64,000 nucleotides of DNA from Caballeronia concitans (GTDB lineage Bacteria; Pseudomonadota; Gammaproteobacteria; Burkholderiales; Burkholderiaceae): positions 930,001-994,000 of the forward strand of contig NZ_FCNV02000001.1 in NCBI RefSeq assembly GCF_001544615.1, given 5' to 3'. Below, piece after piece: positions 21,146-31,731 of the stretch. Every line of letters begins with the position of its first letter. The stretch's first letter is position 1. Under the pieces are notes generated by a model that saw only the letters and a list, made by a program, of their open reading frames with translations, was not told where the DNA came from and made no database searches. A program made the position numbers and the translations under genes.

Positions 21146-22462
21146 ATGTTCGAAGAAAACCGTGGCAACGTTCCGCTCGCGGAGCGCCTGCGCCCCCGCA
21201 CCATCGACGATGTGATCGGCCAGAAGCATCTGCTCGGGCCCAACAAGCCGTTGCGCGTCGCGTTCGAGTCGGGCGAGGCGCATTCGATGATTCTCTGGGG
21301 GCCGCCGGGCGTCGGCAAGACGACGCTCGCGCGCCTCATGGCCGCCGCCTTCCACGCGGAGTTCATCTCGCTGTCGGCGGTGCTCTCGGGTGTGAAGGAT
21401 ATCCGCGAGGCCGTCGAGACCGCGCAGATTCATCGCGCGAACGGGCGGCAGACGCTCGTGTTCGTCGACGAAGTGCATCGCTTCAACAAAAGCCAGCAGG
21501 ACGCCTTCCTGCCGCACGTCGAATCCGGCTTGTTCGTGTTCGTCGGCGCGACCACCGAGAATCCGTCATTCGAAGTGAATAGCGCGCTGCTCTCGCGCGC
21601 GGCGGTGTACGTGCTGAAAAGCCTCGACGCCGACGAACTGAAGGAGCTGCTCGAACGCGCGACGGTGGAACTGGGCGGCCTCACGTTCACGGACGAGGCG
21701 CGCGACGCGCTCATCGGCTCGGCGGACGGCGACGGGCGCAAGCTCCTGAACAATCTGGAGATCGTCGCGCGGGCGGCCGCGCAGCAGAAGACAACCGAGG
21801 TGGATGGCGCATTGCTCGGCAGCGCGCTCGCCGAAAACCTGCGTCGTTTCGACAAGGGCGGCGACGCGTTCTACGATCAGATCAGCGCGCTGCACAAGTC
21901 GGTGCGCGGCAGCAATCCGGACGCGGCGCTGTACTGGTTCTGCCGCATGATCGACGGCGGCGCGGACGCGCGTTATCTGGCGCGGCGCATCGTGCGGATG
22001 GCGTGGGAAGACATCGGGCTGGCGGACCCGCGCGGCGCGCGCATCGCGCTCGACGCCGCCGAAACGTACGAGCGGCTCGGCTCGCCGGAAGGCGAACTCG
22101 CGCTCGCGCAGGCGCTTTTGTATCTCGCGGTCGCGCCGAAATCGAACGCGGGCTACAACGCGTACAACGAGGCGCGGCGGTTCGTCGGCAAGGACCAGTC
22201 GCGCGGCGTGCCGGTGCATCTGCGCAACGCGCCGACGAAGCTGATGAAAGAACTCGGCTACGGCCACGAGTACCGCTACGCGCACGACGAACCCGACGCC
22301 TACGCCGCCGGCGAAACCTATCTCCCCGACGGCATGCGCGACCCGCATTGGTATCAGCCGACGCCGCGCGGACTCGAAGGCAAGATCGGCGAGAAACTGT
22401 CGCGGCTCGCGGAACTGGACGATGCGTGGCGGCGCGAGCATCGCGAGGACAAGAAGCGGTAG
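21146..22462 (+). CDS. rarA: Replication-associated recombination protein A (MgsA/RarA AAA+ ATPase)
   Basis: A 438-residue clamp-loader-like ATPase acting at stalled forks. Walker A is WGPPGVGKTTLAR near residues 52-64 and Walker B is LVFVDEVHRFNK. The sensor segment GATTENPSFEVNSALLSR and the C-terminal tetramerisation region (SVRGSNPDAALYW, MAWEDIGLADPRG) are typical. ATG 21146 fits the family N-terminus PLAERLRPRTIDDVIGQ, while the frame upstream shows no similarity. serS follows after 120 bases. Confidence 0.96.
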   Translation: MFEENRGNVPLAERLRPRTIDDVIGQKHLLGPNKPLRVAFESGEAHSMILWGPPGVGKTTLARLMAAAFHAEFISLSAVLSGVKDIREAVETAQIHRANGRQTLVFVDEVHRFNKSQQDAFLPHVESGLFVFVGATTENPSFEVNSALLSRAAVYVLKSLDADELKELLERATVELGGLTFTDEARDALIGSADGDGRKLLNNLEIVARAAAQQKTTEVDGALLGSALAENLRRFDKGGDAFYDQISALHKSVRGSNPDAALYWFCRMIDGGADARYLARRIVRMAWEDIGLADPRGARIALDAAETYERLGSPEGELALAQALLYLAVAPKSNAGYNAYNEARRFVGKDQSRGVPVHLRNAPTKLMKELGYGHEYRYAHDEPDAYAAGETYLPDGMRDPHWYQPTPRGLEGKIGEKLSRLAELDDAWRREHREDKKR

Positions 22463-23881
<1,419 letters not shown>

Positions 23882-23902
23882 TGTTTATTTGCAAAAAGGT
23901 GC

Positions 23903-23930
23903 TTGAAAAGTTTCGCGTCTCCGATATACT
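23903..23930 (+). promoter_or_regulatory. Sigma-70 promoter for tRNA-Ser(CGA)
   Basis: TTGAAA and TATACT are separated by 16 bases. The predicted transcription start near 23937 leaves a leader of about 54 bases before the mature tRNA. Confidence 0.7.
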
Positions 23931-23990
23931 TTCATTCTTCGTTGAGCAACGACCCGTTTTGCGAAGGCCGGCGGAAGCAAGCTGGTAGAC

Positions 23991-24081
23991 GGAAAGGTGG
24001 CAGAGTGGTCGAATGTACCTGACTCGAAATCAGGCGTACGGTTTCCCCGTACCGTGGGTTCGAATCCCACCCTTTCCGCCA
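23991..24081 (+). tRNA. tRNA-Ser(CGA)
   Basis: A 91-base class II tRNA with acceptor stem GGAAAGG/CCTTTCC, discriminator G and encoded CCA. The anticodon loop CTCGAAA gives anticodon CGA (reads UCG). A long variable arm (TACGG-TTTC-CCCGTA region) and the TTCGAAT T-loop fit tRNA-Ser. Confidence 0.96.
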
Positions 24082-24090
24082 AGACATATA

Positions 24091-24124
24091 AACCCCGCAA
24101 GTCGCAAGGCTTGCGGGGTTTTCG
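24091..24124 (+). terminator. Terminator of tRNA-Ser(CGA)
   Basis: An 11-bp stem (AACCCCGCAAG with CTTGCGGGGTT) and short loop are followed by TTTTCG, ten bases after the tRNA end. Confidence 0.85.
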
Positions 24125-24185
24125 TTTTGGGCTCGGAATTTCGAGCGCTTCGCGTCCCCGCGCCGTCGCGGCGCGGTCGCTGAAA

Positions 24186-24536
24186 TCAGACGGTGCACCG
24201 CGCCACGTCGAATCTCAGTTGCGGCTCGGGCACGCCGCCGTCATCGCTCGTAGACTGCTGCACCTTCACGATCGACCCATATCCCGACGGCGTCAGCGTG
24301 ACGAGCCACGCATTCGATCCCAGCATCAGCTCTGTCGATCCCTGATCGCGCGTCACTTGCACCGAGGGCAACATGCGCTGCAAACACGTCGATATATCCG
24401 ACGCAGCGCGCGCCGACGACACGTAAATCACCGGCTTCGACGCCCGCAGTTCGGGACCGCTGGTCGATCCGCACGCGGCGAGCGCGCCGGCCGCGCCTAC
24501 ACAAGCGACAACGAGAGAAAGGCGATGCAAGGTCAT
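24186..24536 (-). CDS. Small putative lipoprotein
   Basis: A 116-residue protein starting at ATG 24536, where GAGGAG lies four bases upstream; the frame extends 28 codons further without a ribosome site. The signal is SLVVACVGAAGALAAC with lipobox LAAC, so the mature protein would be lipid-anchored at Cys21. The mature part is about 95 residues with two further Cys (DISTCLQRML and the terminal ARCTV) that could form a disulfide. No family is recognised. It is divergent from map. Confidence 0.75.
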   Translation of the reverse strand: MTLHRLSLVVACVGAAGALAACGSTSGPELRASKPVIYVSSARAASDISTCLQRMLPSVQVTRDQGSTELMLGSNAWLVTLTPSGYGSIVKVQQSTSDDGGVPEPQLRFDVARCTV

Positions 24537-24772
24537 AACGCTCCTCGAGAAAACGCAATGCAGCCGACGGCCATGAGATTCACTCATGAGGCTGCCAAAA
24601 AGCAGCGCAACGGGCGGCAAGCACGCGTCCGTCGTCCGGCGGGAAGAGCGGCAATGCTATCATCGGCCCAATTGTCCTCGTGCGCGGTCCTCGTGCGCGG
24701 CGCACGTCCGGCACTCGCCGACGGCGGCCCGACGCCCGCGTCGAGGCGGCACGAATCCATCCGCATCGCTCA

Positions 24773-25555
24773 ATGGCCATCACCCTCAAGACTCCCGCCG
24801 ACATCGAGAAATTGCGCATCTCAGGCCGCATGGCCGCCGAAGTCCTCGCGATGATCGGCGAACACGTGCGCCCCGGCGTCACCACCGACGAACTCGACGC
24901 CATCTGCAATCGCTTCATCGTCGATGAACTGAAGGCCGTTCCGGCGAACGTCGGCTACATGGGCTTTCCGAAGACCGTCTGCACGTCGGTGAATCACGTG
25001 GTCTGCCACGGCATCCCCGGCCCGAAAGAACTGAAGGACGGCGACATCATCAACATCGACGTCGCGATCATCAAGGACGGCTACTTCGGCGACACGAGCC
25101 GCATGTACTACGCCGGCACGCCGGGCAAGGAAGCGCGGCGTCTCACCGAGACCACCTACGAAGCGATGGTCGCGGGCATCCGCGCGGTGCGTCCGGGCGC
25201 GACGCTCGGCGATATCGGCTTCGCGATTCAATCGATCGCGCATCGCGAAGGCTTCTCGGTGGTGCGCGAGTACTGCGGGCACGGCATCGGCCGGGTGTAT
25301 CACGAAGATCCGCAAGTGCTGCATTACGGCCAGCGCGGCGCGGGCCTGCGCCTGAAGCCGGGCCTCGTCTTCACCATCGAGCCGATGATCAACGCGGGCC
25401 GCGCGGCCACGCAGCAATCGCGCGATGGCTGGACGGTCACGACCAAGGATCGCTCGCTGTCCGCGCAGTGGGAGCACATGGTCGCGGTCACCGAAGACGG
25501 CTTCGAACTGCTCACGCCCTGGCCGGACGGCACGGGCGACTATGCGCAACCGTGA
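24773..25555 (+). CDS. map: Methionine aminopeptidase, type I
   Basis: Removes the initiator Met from nascent proteins; 260 residues, typical of short type I enzymes. All five metal ligands are visible: Asp in IINIDVAIIKDG, Asp in YFGDTSRM, His in YCGHGIGRVYHEDP, Glu in FTIEPMIN and Glu in SAQWEHMVAV. ATG 24773 gives the standard N-terminus MAITLKTPADIEKLRISGRM. The frame is open upstream but unrelated. It is a single-gene unit here and not beside rpsB in this window; other copies outside cannot be excluded. Confidence 0.96.
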   Translation: MAITLKTPADIEKLRISGRMAAEVLAMIGEHVRPGVTTDELDAICNRFIVDELKAVPANVGYMGFPKTVCTSVNHVVCHGIPGPKELKDGDIINIDVAIIKDGYFGDTSRMYYAGTPGKEARRLTETTYEAMVAGIRAVRPGATLGDIGFAIQSIAHREGFSVVREYCGHGIGRVYHEDPQVLHYGQRGAGLRLKPGLVFTIEPMINAGRAATQQSRDGWTVTTKDRSLSAQWEHMVAVTEDGFELLTPWPDGTGDYAQP

Positions 25556-25567
25556 GCGGCACAGCAG

Positions 25568-25630
25568 CCTGGAAAGTCGCGAAAAACCACAGAAAGCCAC
25601 GAAAGGGTGCGCTGTGAAGCACTTTCCAGG
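25568..25630. repeat. Nested inverted repeat after map
   Basis: Outer arms CCTGGAAAGT and ACTTTCCAGG (25568-25577, 25621-25630) enclose inner arms CACAG and CTGTG (25588-25592, 25612-25616). The loop holds two related nine-base units (CACAGAAAG, CCACGAAAG). There is no T run, so a simple intrinsic terminator is unlikely. Confidence 0.45.
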
Positions 25631-25744
25631 ATTTAGGAATTGACGGGTTCGCCCGTTCGGATGAAGCTACGCGAATGGGCCTGCGCCCGCGCCGTCGCGA
25701 GGCGCCTTTAGCAGAGCCAGAAAGCCAGAGAGATAATCGCCCGC

Positions 25745-26269
25745 ATGAGTCCCTCACTGACCGTCAGCCGCATCGGCGCGCAACAAGGTTCGGTTTTGCG
25801 CGAGCTTCGCACGGCATCGCTGCGCGAAGCGCCGTACGCATTCGGCGAAACGCTGGAAGACGCGCTGCTCGTCGATCCCGCTTCGTTCGACGACACCGCC
25901 ACGCTGCACGCGAACTCGCCCCGGCTCGCCACCTTTTTGCTGTACACCGAAGGTCATCCGGCCGGGCTCGTGCATGCGTATATCGAAGAAGCCGACGGCG
26001 CGCGCGCATTCGTCAGCGCGTTATGGGTCGCGCCCGCGGTGCGTCATCTGCGCGGCGGCGAGCTGCTCGTGAACTTCGCGTCGCAGTGGCTCGCGGAGCA
26101 GGGCGCATCGCAGGTGCATGCATGGATCGCCGATGAAAACCGCAACGCCATGCGCTTCTACGAACGTCTCGGCTTCGGCCCGACCGGCGATCGCCGCGCG
26201 ATGCCGTCGCACGAGCAGGAAGCCGAATCGCTCTACGTGCGGCACATGCAGCCGGACCGCGACGTCTGA
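25745..26269 (+). CDS. GNAT-family N-acetyltransferase
   Basis: A 174-residue acetyl-CoA-dependent acetyltransferase. The GNAT core shows beta4 (ARAFVSALWVAPAVR), the position of the acetyl-CoA pyrophosphate loop (HLRGGELLVNFASQW, a loose version of Q/R-x-x-G-x-G/A), and the C-terminal signature NAMRFYERLGFGPTGDRR. The substrate cannot be told. The start is the first Met of a frame whose N-terminus fits the fold. Confidence 0.85.
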   Translation: MSPSLTVSRIGAQQGSVLRELRTASLREAPYAFGETLEDALLVDPASFDDTATLHANSPRLATFLLYTEGHPAGLVHAYIEEADGARAFVSALWVAPAVRHLRGGELLVNFASQWLAEQGASQVHAWIADENRNAMRFYERLGFGPTGDRRAMPSHEQEAESLYVRHMQPDRDV

Positions 26270-26385
26270 GACTTTCTCCGCGCACCCGCTGCGCACTCAT
26301 GCTTTCATCGCCAGAAAATCGGCCTTAAAAACTATGGCCGCGAGCGTGTACGCCTGTAAAATACGCAAAATTTTTGGCCGTTCCT

Positions 26386-27165
26386 ATGTCGCTCAACAAA
26401 ACGCCCTTCTTCGAACTGCGCAGCGGCTCCGTCGACACGCTTCTCTTCGTCGTCAAGACTCCCGACCTCGATGCCCTGCGCACCGAACTCACGCGGCGCT
26501 TCGAAGCGACTCCCGAATTCTTCGCTAACGATGTCGTCGCCATCGACGTGCGGCGTCTCGCCGCTACGGACGGCGGCGAAGGCGAGCGCGTGTCGCTTGC
26601 GGTGCTGGAGACGCTCCTGAAGAGCGTGCGCATGCGTCCCGTGGGCATCGTGGCGCTGCCTTCGCAAGCGTGGGCGATTCAATGGGCGAACGCGGGCGGC
26701 TTGCCGATTCTCGAAGCGCGCGACCGGCGCGGCGCGCCGAAGCCTTCGGTCGACGAAGCGAAGCCGAACACCGAAGCCGCCGCCGTCATCGAAGCGGCCG
26801 TCGCGAAAGAGCCGCCGCCCGCGCTGCCGCAACCGGCGACGATCATCGACCGGCCGCTGCGCTCGGGGCAGCAGGTGTACGCGAAGGGCGATCTCATCGT
26901 GCTCGGGCTGGTGTCGTATGGCGCCGAGGTCATCGCGGAAGGCAACATCCACGTGTATGCCCCGTTGCGCGGCCGCGCGCTCGCGGGCGTGCACGGCAAT
27001 CTCGACGCACGGATCTTCTGCACGTGTCTCGAACCGGAACTGATCTCGATCGCGGGAATCTACCGGACGACCGAGAACCCGCTTTCCGCCGACGTGCAGA
27101 GCAAGCCCGTGCAGATCTGGCTGGACGAAGAAAAACTCATGATCGAACCGCTGCGGCTGACCTGA
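26386..27165 (+). CDS. minC: Septum site-determining protein MinC
   Basis: A 259-residue FtsZ assembly inhibitor. The N-terminal half is the FtsZ-binding domain ([16 protein letters not shown]). A linker of about 50 residues rich in Ala, Pro and Glu follows. The C-terminal beta-helix binds Min[39 protein letters not shown] and [19 protein letters not shown]. The ATG at 26386 is preferred over a TTG four codons upstream. It heads minCDE. Confidence 0.96.
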   Translation: MSLNKTPFFELRSGSVDTLLFVVKTPDLDALRTELTRRFEATPEFFANDVVAIDVRRLAATDGGEGERVSLAVLETLLKSVRMRPVGIVALPSQAWAIQWANAGGLPILEARDRRGAPKPSVDEAKPNTEAAAVIEAAVAKEPPPALPQPATIIDRPLRSGQQVYAKGDLIVLGLVSYGAEVIAEGNIHVYAPLRGRALAGVHGNLDARIFCTCLEPELISIAGIYRTTENPLSADVQSKPVQIWLDEEKLMIEPLRLT

Positions 27166-27243
27166 AGCCGCGCGCCCGATGCGTTTGGCGCGCGCCGATG
27201 TGCCACGCGCGAGCGGACCTATTGACGAACACAAGGTACTTGT

Positions 27244-28059
27244 ATGGCAAAAATCATTGTGGTGACTTCGGGGAAGGGCGGCGTCGGCAAGACGACCACG
27301 AGCGCGAGCTTCGCATCGGCGCTCGCGATTCGCGGCCACAAGACGGCCGTGATCGACTTCGACGTCGGTCTGCGCAACCTCGACCTCATCATGGGCTGCG
27401 AACGCCGCGTGGTGTACGACCTGATCAACGTCATTCAGGGCGAAGCGAACCTGCATCAGGCGCTCATCAAGGACAAGAAGTGCGAGAACCTTTATATCCT
27501 TCCGGCGTCTCAGACGCGTGACAAGGACGCATTGACGCTCGAAGGCGTCGAGAAGGTCATCGACGAGCTGATCAAGATGGACTTCGAGTACATCGTCTGC
27601 GATTCGCCCGCGGGCATCGAATCGGGCGCGCTCATGGCCATGCACTTCGCCGACGAAGCGCTCATCGTGACGAATCCGGAAGTGTCGTCGGTGCGGGACT
27701 CGGACCGCATTCTCGGCATCCTCGCATCGAAGACGAAGCGCGCGATGGAAGGCAAGGAGCCCGTCAAGGAGCACCTGCTGATCACGCGCTACAACCCGAA
27801 GCGCGTGTCCGAGGGCGAGATGCTGTCGCTCAACGACATCCAGGAGATCCTGCGCATCGACCTGATCGGCGTGATTCCGGAATCCGAAGCGGTGCTGCAC
27901 GCGTCGAACCAGGGTTTGCCGGCCGTGCATCTGGACGGCACCGATGTCGCGGAATCCTACAAGGACGTGGTGTCGCGTTTCCTCGGCGAGGAAAAGACGC
28001 TGCGTTTCACCGACTACCAGAAGCCTGGCCTGCTGCAACGCATCTTCGGCACCAAGTAA
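27244..28059 (+). CDS. minD: Septum site-determining ATPase MinD
   Basis: A 271-residue membrane-cycling ATPase that recruits MinC to the poles. The deviant Walker A KGGVGKTTT (residues 11-19) has the signature Lys11. The Asp switch FDVGLRNLDL and CDSPAGIESGA follow, and the C-terminal amphipathic membrane helix is PGLLQRIFGTK. It lies 78 bases after minC and nine before minE. Confidence 0.98.
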   Translation: MAKIIVVTSGKGGVGKTTTSASFASALAIRGHKTAVIDFDVGLRNLDLIMGCERRVVYDLINVIQGEANLHQALIKDKKCENLYILPASQTRDKDALTLEGVEKVIDELIKMDFEYIVCDSPAGIESGALMAMHFADEALIVTNPEVSSVRDSDRILGILASKTKRAMEGKEPVKEHLLITRYNPKRVSEGEMLSLNDIQEILRIDLIGVIPESEAVLHASNQGLPAVHLDGTDVAESYKDVVSRFLGEEKTLRFTDYQKPGLLQRIFGTK

Positions 28060-28068
28060 GGGGACGCA

Positions 28069-28323
28069 ATGTCGATTCTTTCGTTTTTGCTGGGCGAGAA
28101 AAAGAAGTCCGCTACGGTCGCGAAGGAACGCTTGCAGTTGATCATTGCGCACGAGCGCGCGGGTGGCAAAGCCGCCGCCGATTATCTGCCGGCGTTACAA
28201 CGGGAACTCGTTGCCGTGATTTCGAAGTACGTGAAGATTTCCGACGACGATATTCGAGTGAGCCTCGAACGTCAGGACGATCTGGAAGTGCTGGAAGTGA
28301 AGATCGAAATTCCGCAGGCGTAA
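28069..28323 (+). CDS. minE: Cell division topological specificity factor MinE
   Basis: An 84-residue partner that stimulates MinD ATPase and drives pole-to-pole oscillation. It has the N-terminal amphipathic [20 protein letters not shown], the MinD-contact region ([12 protein letters not shown]) and the C-terminal dimer domain ending [22 protein letters not shown] precedes the ATG. Confidence 0.97.
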   Translation: MSILSFLLGEKKKSATVAKERLQLIIAHERAGGKAAADYLPALQRELVAVISKYVKISDDDIRVSLERQDDLEVLEVKIEIPQA

Positions 28324-28383
28324 GTCGCAAGACGCCAGGCGTAGTGCATGGCGTCGTCCGCTTCGCGCGGCGGCGTCGAAACG

Positions 28384-28414
28384 AAAAAGCCAGGATCGCG
28401 TGTCCTGGCTTTTT
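28384..28414. terminator. Bidirectional terminator between minE and the CLC gene
   Basis: A 12-bp stem (AAAAAGCCAGGA with TCCTGGCTTTTT) and a seven-base loop. T runs on both strands suit the convergent minCDE and clc transcripts. Confidence 0.9.
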
Positions 28415-28457
28415 GCTTTTGCGCGCTATCGTTTGCGCGGGGCTTGGGCGCGGCGTT

Positions 28458-29831
28458 TCACGCCTGTTTTTCGATGCGTTCTTCTTCCTCAGGGTTCGGC
28501 ACTTCCGGCGACGGCGCCTCGGGCGCCACGGCCACCGGCGTCATATACCGCACCGCCAGCGCCTCGTACAGCGGCGGCGCGAACACGCGCGACACGCGGC
28601 TCGATATGAGCGCGGTGCCCATCAGCGAGATGACGAGCGCGTGCCCGTTGATCATCTCCATCACGATGACGAACGCCGTGATCGGCGATTGCGTCACGGC
28701 GGCGAGGTAGCCGACCATCGCGAGCGCGATGAGCATCGGCAACTGCATGTCGGAGAAGAGCATGTGGAGCACGTTGCCGAAGCCCGCGCCGATCGACAGC
28801 GACGGCGCGAAGATGCCGCCGGGAATGCCGGGCAGATACGAGCCGATCATCGACACCATCTTGAAGAGCGGATAGAGCACCGACAGTTGTTCACGTCCCT
28901 CGAGCAGGCCGCGCGCTTCGGCATAGCCGCTGCCGAACGTCGTGCCGCCCGACACGAACCCGACCGCCGCGATGATGAGCCCGCACAGCGCCGCGAACGC
29001 GACCGGCTGCGACGTATGCAGCGCGCGCAGCGGCGCGGGAATCCACTTCGCCGTGTTGAGCAGGAGCCAGCAGAAGAGGCCGCCCGCGATGCCCGTGACG
29101 ACCGCCGTGACGACGACCGCCACCGCGAGCAGCTTCGGAAAATGCGCGCCGACGTCGATGGTGCCGAAGTACGTGTAGTTGCCGTTCAGCCCCAGCGCGA
29201 CGATACCCGCGACGATGATCCCGGTGATCAGCACGCCGCTTGCGCGCGTCGAGAAGCTGCGCGTCAGCTCCTCGATGGCGAACACGATGCCCGCGAGCGG
29301 CGTGTTGAATGCGGCCGACAATCCCGCCGCCGCGCCCGCCAGCACGAGCTGCCGTTCGATCAGCGAATTCGAGCGCGGGTAAAAGCGCCGCATGTTGAAC
29401 ATGAGCGCCGCGCCGACCTGCACGGTCGGACCTTCGCGGCCGATGGTAAAGCCGCCGAGAATCGCGATGAACGAGACGGCGATCTTGCTCGCGAGAATCC
29501 TGAGCGTGAGGAGCCGCCCGCCTGACGCCGACGTCGGACCATGCAGCACCGCGATCACCTGCGGAATGCCGCTGCCTTCCGATCCGCGAAAAAAGCGTCG
29601 CGTGAGAAAGACGCACAGCGCCGCGACAGCCGGCGTCACGATGAGCGGCAGCCACGGATGCTCCGCGCGCTGATGCATGAAGAGGCCGTATCCCCAGTCG
29701 ATGAGCCGGGCGTAATACACCGCGACGACACCGACGAGAATCGCACCCAGCCAGAAGATGCCGTAACGCCGCCAGAGGCTGCGCGTGCGGCGCGTGGTGA
29801 TGGTCGAGAGGGAGCGGAGCGCTCGGAGCAT
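28458..29831 (-). CDS. CLC-family chloride channel/transporter
   Basis: A 457-residue inner-membrane CLC protein. The selectivity motifs are all present: GSGIPQV, GREGPTVQ and GIFAPSL. The gating Glu (in GREGP) and the proton Glu region (FAIEELTRSF) are both kept, so a 2 Cl-/H+ exchanger is more likely than a pure channel. About ten to eleven hydrophobic helices are seen. The C-terminal tail is short and Pro/Glu-rich with no CBS domains, as in ClcA/ClcB. The choice between those names is not made here. Confidence 0.93.
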   Translation of the reverse strand: MLRALRSLSTITTRRTRSLWRRYGIFWLGAILVGVVAVYYARLIDWGYGLFMHQRAEHPWLPLIVTPAVAALCVFLTRRFFRGSEGSGIPQVIAVLHGPTSASGGRLLTLRILASKIAVSFIAILGGFTIGREGPTVQVGAALMFNMRRFYPRSNSLIERQLVLAGAAAGLSAAFNTPLAGIVFAIEELTRSFSTRASGVLITGIIVAGIVALGLNGNYTYFGTIDVGAHFPKLLAVAVVVTAVVTGIAGGLFCWLLLNTAKWIPAPLRALHTSQPVAFAALCGLIIAAVGFVSGGTTFGSGYAEARGLLEGREQLSVLYPLFKMVSMIGSYLPGIPGGIFAPSLSIGAGFGNVLHMLFSDMQLPMLIALAMVGYLAAVTQSPITAFVIVMEMINGHALVISLMGTALISSRVSRVFAPPLYEALAVRYMTPVAVAPEAPSPEVPNPEEEERIEKQA

Positions 29832-30100
29832 GCTGTGGCCGTCGCTTTTGTCGAAGCGCCGATTATATCGGCCATCTCAAAAACGACGCGGCGCTTGTTT
29901 CGTTCAGAAACGGCGGCACAAAAAAGAACAGGCGCGAGGCTTTCGCCGGGCGCCCAGGAAACGCTCCCGTGAAGCAGGAGCGGAGAGGAGAAGAGCGCCG
30001 CGCGCGCCGGAGTCGTTCATTGGCATGCGCGGCATTACCCGTTCCGACTGTGCGGTCCGGCGGAAGTTCAATCGAATTGAAAGTCGTTTTGCGACGGCGC

Positions 30101-30280
30101 TCAGGCGGTAAGCACTTCGAAAGCAACGACGGCGGCGATTGCGCTCAAGTTCGCGATGATCGCTTCGCACACGACACCACGCCATGTCGCGGGCCGGAAC
30201 CGGATGGCGAGCAGCAGGGCGACGGACAGCGCTATCGCGATCATCGCGACGAGATGTGAACCTTGCAGATACACGCGCAT
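30101..30280 (-). CDS. Small two-helix membrane protein
   Basis: A 59-residue protein from ATG 30280, which is preceded by GGAGAACGTC. Two hydrophobic stretches (HLVAMIAIALSVALLLAI and VVCEAIIANLSAIAAVVAFE) flank a short basic turn (RFRPATWRG). No family is recognised. The ribosome site and membrane-like composition support a real gene. Confidence 0.6.
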   Translation of the reverse strand: MRVYLQGSHLVAMIAIALSVALLLAIRFRPATWRGVVCEAIIANLSAIAAVVAFEVLTA

Positions 30281-30504
30281 GACGTTCTCCGTTGGACGCC
30301 TGACTCCTTCGAGTATAAGCAGCCTGCCGCGCGCCGAAAACCGACAAAACCGCCATGCTCCCGCCACCTTGCGGACGGTGATCCGGTGTTACTTTTCATG
30401 CACGCATTTCAGGGAATCTTCTCGCCGGCCTGCATACCAACCCGTATGCGCGCCGCCTGTTTTCGAGAAGCGCGCCCGACCGCAGTCCGTGGAGCATTTG
30501 CCCG

Positions 30505-31707
30505 ATGACTTCCCCGACGACACGTTCTCTCGAAGTCGATTTCTTTCGAGGAATCGTGCTGCTGATTATCGCGGTGGACCATATATCGGGAAGCGTGCTG
30601 TCGCACTTCACGCTGCATCAGTTCGCGTTCTGCGACTCCGCGGAAGTGTTCGTGTTTCTTGGCGGTTATGCGTCGGCGGCGGCTTATACGGCGCTCGCGA
30701 CTCGCCGTAGTCATTCGGCCGCTCGCCGACGCTTTTTCAAGCGAAGCTGGGAGATTTACCGTGCGTATCTGCTGACGGCGGTGCTGATGCTCGTCTGCGG
30801 CGCGCTGCTGATGCTCCTCAAAATCGATTCCCCGATGCTGCAGTACACCGAATGGCCGGCGTTGCTCGCGCGTCCGTTCGGCCTCGTGTTCGATATCGCG
30901 ACGTTCCGTCAGCAACCGTATCTGTCGTCCGTGCTGCCGATGTATTCGCTCTTCGCGCTCGCCGTGCCGATGGCCGCGCCGCTCGCGCAACGCAAGCCCG
31001 TCATCGTGATGTTCGGCAGCCTGCTCCTGTGGCTCGCCGCCGCGCCGATCGCGCACGCGCTGCCGTCGTCGTACGGACAGGCGTGGTCGTTCAATCCGTT
31101 CGCCTGGCAGCTCATGTTCGTGACGGGCGTGCTCGCGCGCGTGCAGCCGGTCAGCGACACGTTCCACGCGAGCCGGACCGCGCGCTGGCTCACGTGTGCC
31201 GCAATCGCGTTCGCGCTGACGTTCGCGTTCGCCAAGCTGTTTCTCGAAACGCAGGCGCCGCCGGGATACATGAAGCAGAATCTCGCGACGCTGCGCATCG
31301 TGAGCTTTGCCGCCGTTGCGTGGATCGTCGCGCGGGCGGTCTATGCGGGATGGATCGGCGATCTCGCGCGCAAGCTGCCGAGCGTGGTGACGGTCGGGCA
31401 GCAGGGGCTCGTGTGCTTCATCGCGGGAACGTGCGTGTCGCTCGTGCTGGATTCGGCGTTGCGTGCGATGGGCGTCGAGAACCTGGGGCGCTCGCCGTCG
31501 CACTGGCTCGCGGGCCTCGCCGCCGATGCCATCGCCATCGGCGCGCTGCTCGCGCTCGCGCGCTTCTGGGCGGATCGCAAGGCTAAGGCGGCCCGGGCGA
31601 AGGACGCGGCGCGCGTGACATCGTCCAAACCGACGCCGCGGCGCCTGCCTGTCATCGAGCGGCGGCCCGTGCCCGCGCACGCCGGCAACCGGCGGCGCGA
31701 GCGCTGA
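30505..31707 (+). CDS. opgC: OpgC-family membrane acyltransferase-like protein
   Basis: A 400-residue integral membrane protein of the OpgC family, which succinylates or otherwise decorates periplasmic glucans. The N-terminal signature RSLEVDFFRGIVLLIIAVDH and the SAEVFVFLGGYASAAAY segment are characteristic, followed by about ten hydrophobic helices and a basic, Arg/Lys-rich tail of 40 residues. No opgGH genes are in the window, so the acceptor is by family only. The start fits the family N-terminus. Confidence 0.85.
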   Translation: MTSPTTRSLEVDFFRGIVLLIIAVDHISGSVLSHFTLHQFAFCDSAEVFVFLGGYASAAAYTALATRRSHSAARRRFFKRSWEIYRAYLLTAVLMLVCGALLMLLKIDSPMLQYTEWPALLARPFGLVFDIATFRQQPYLSSVLPMYSLFALAVPMAAPLAQRKPVIVMFGSLLLWLAAAPIAHALPSSYGQAWSFNPFAWQLMFVTGVLARVQPVSDTFHASRTARWLTCAAIAFALTFAFAKLFLETQAPPGYMKQNLATLRIVSFAAVAWIVARAVYAGWIGDLARKLPSVVTVGQQGLVCFIAGTCVSLVLDSALRAMGVENLGRSPSHWLAGLAADAIAIGALLALARFWADRKAKAARAKDAARVTSSKPTPRRLPVIERRPVPAHAGNRRRER

Positions 31708-31731
31708 GCGGATCGCTCGAATCCGCTGCGA

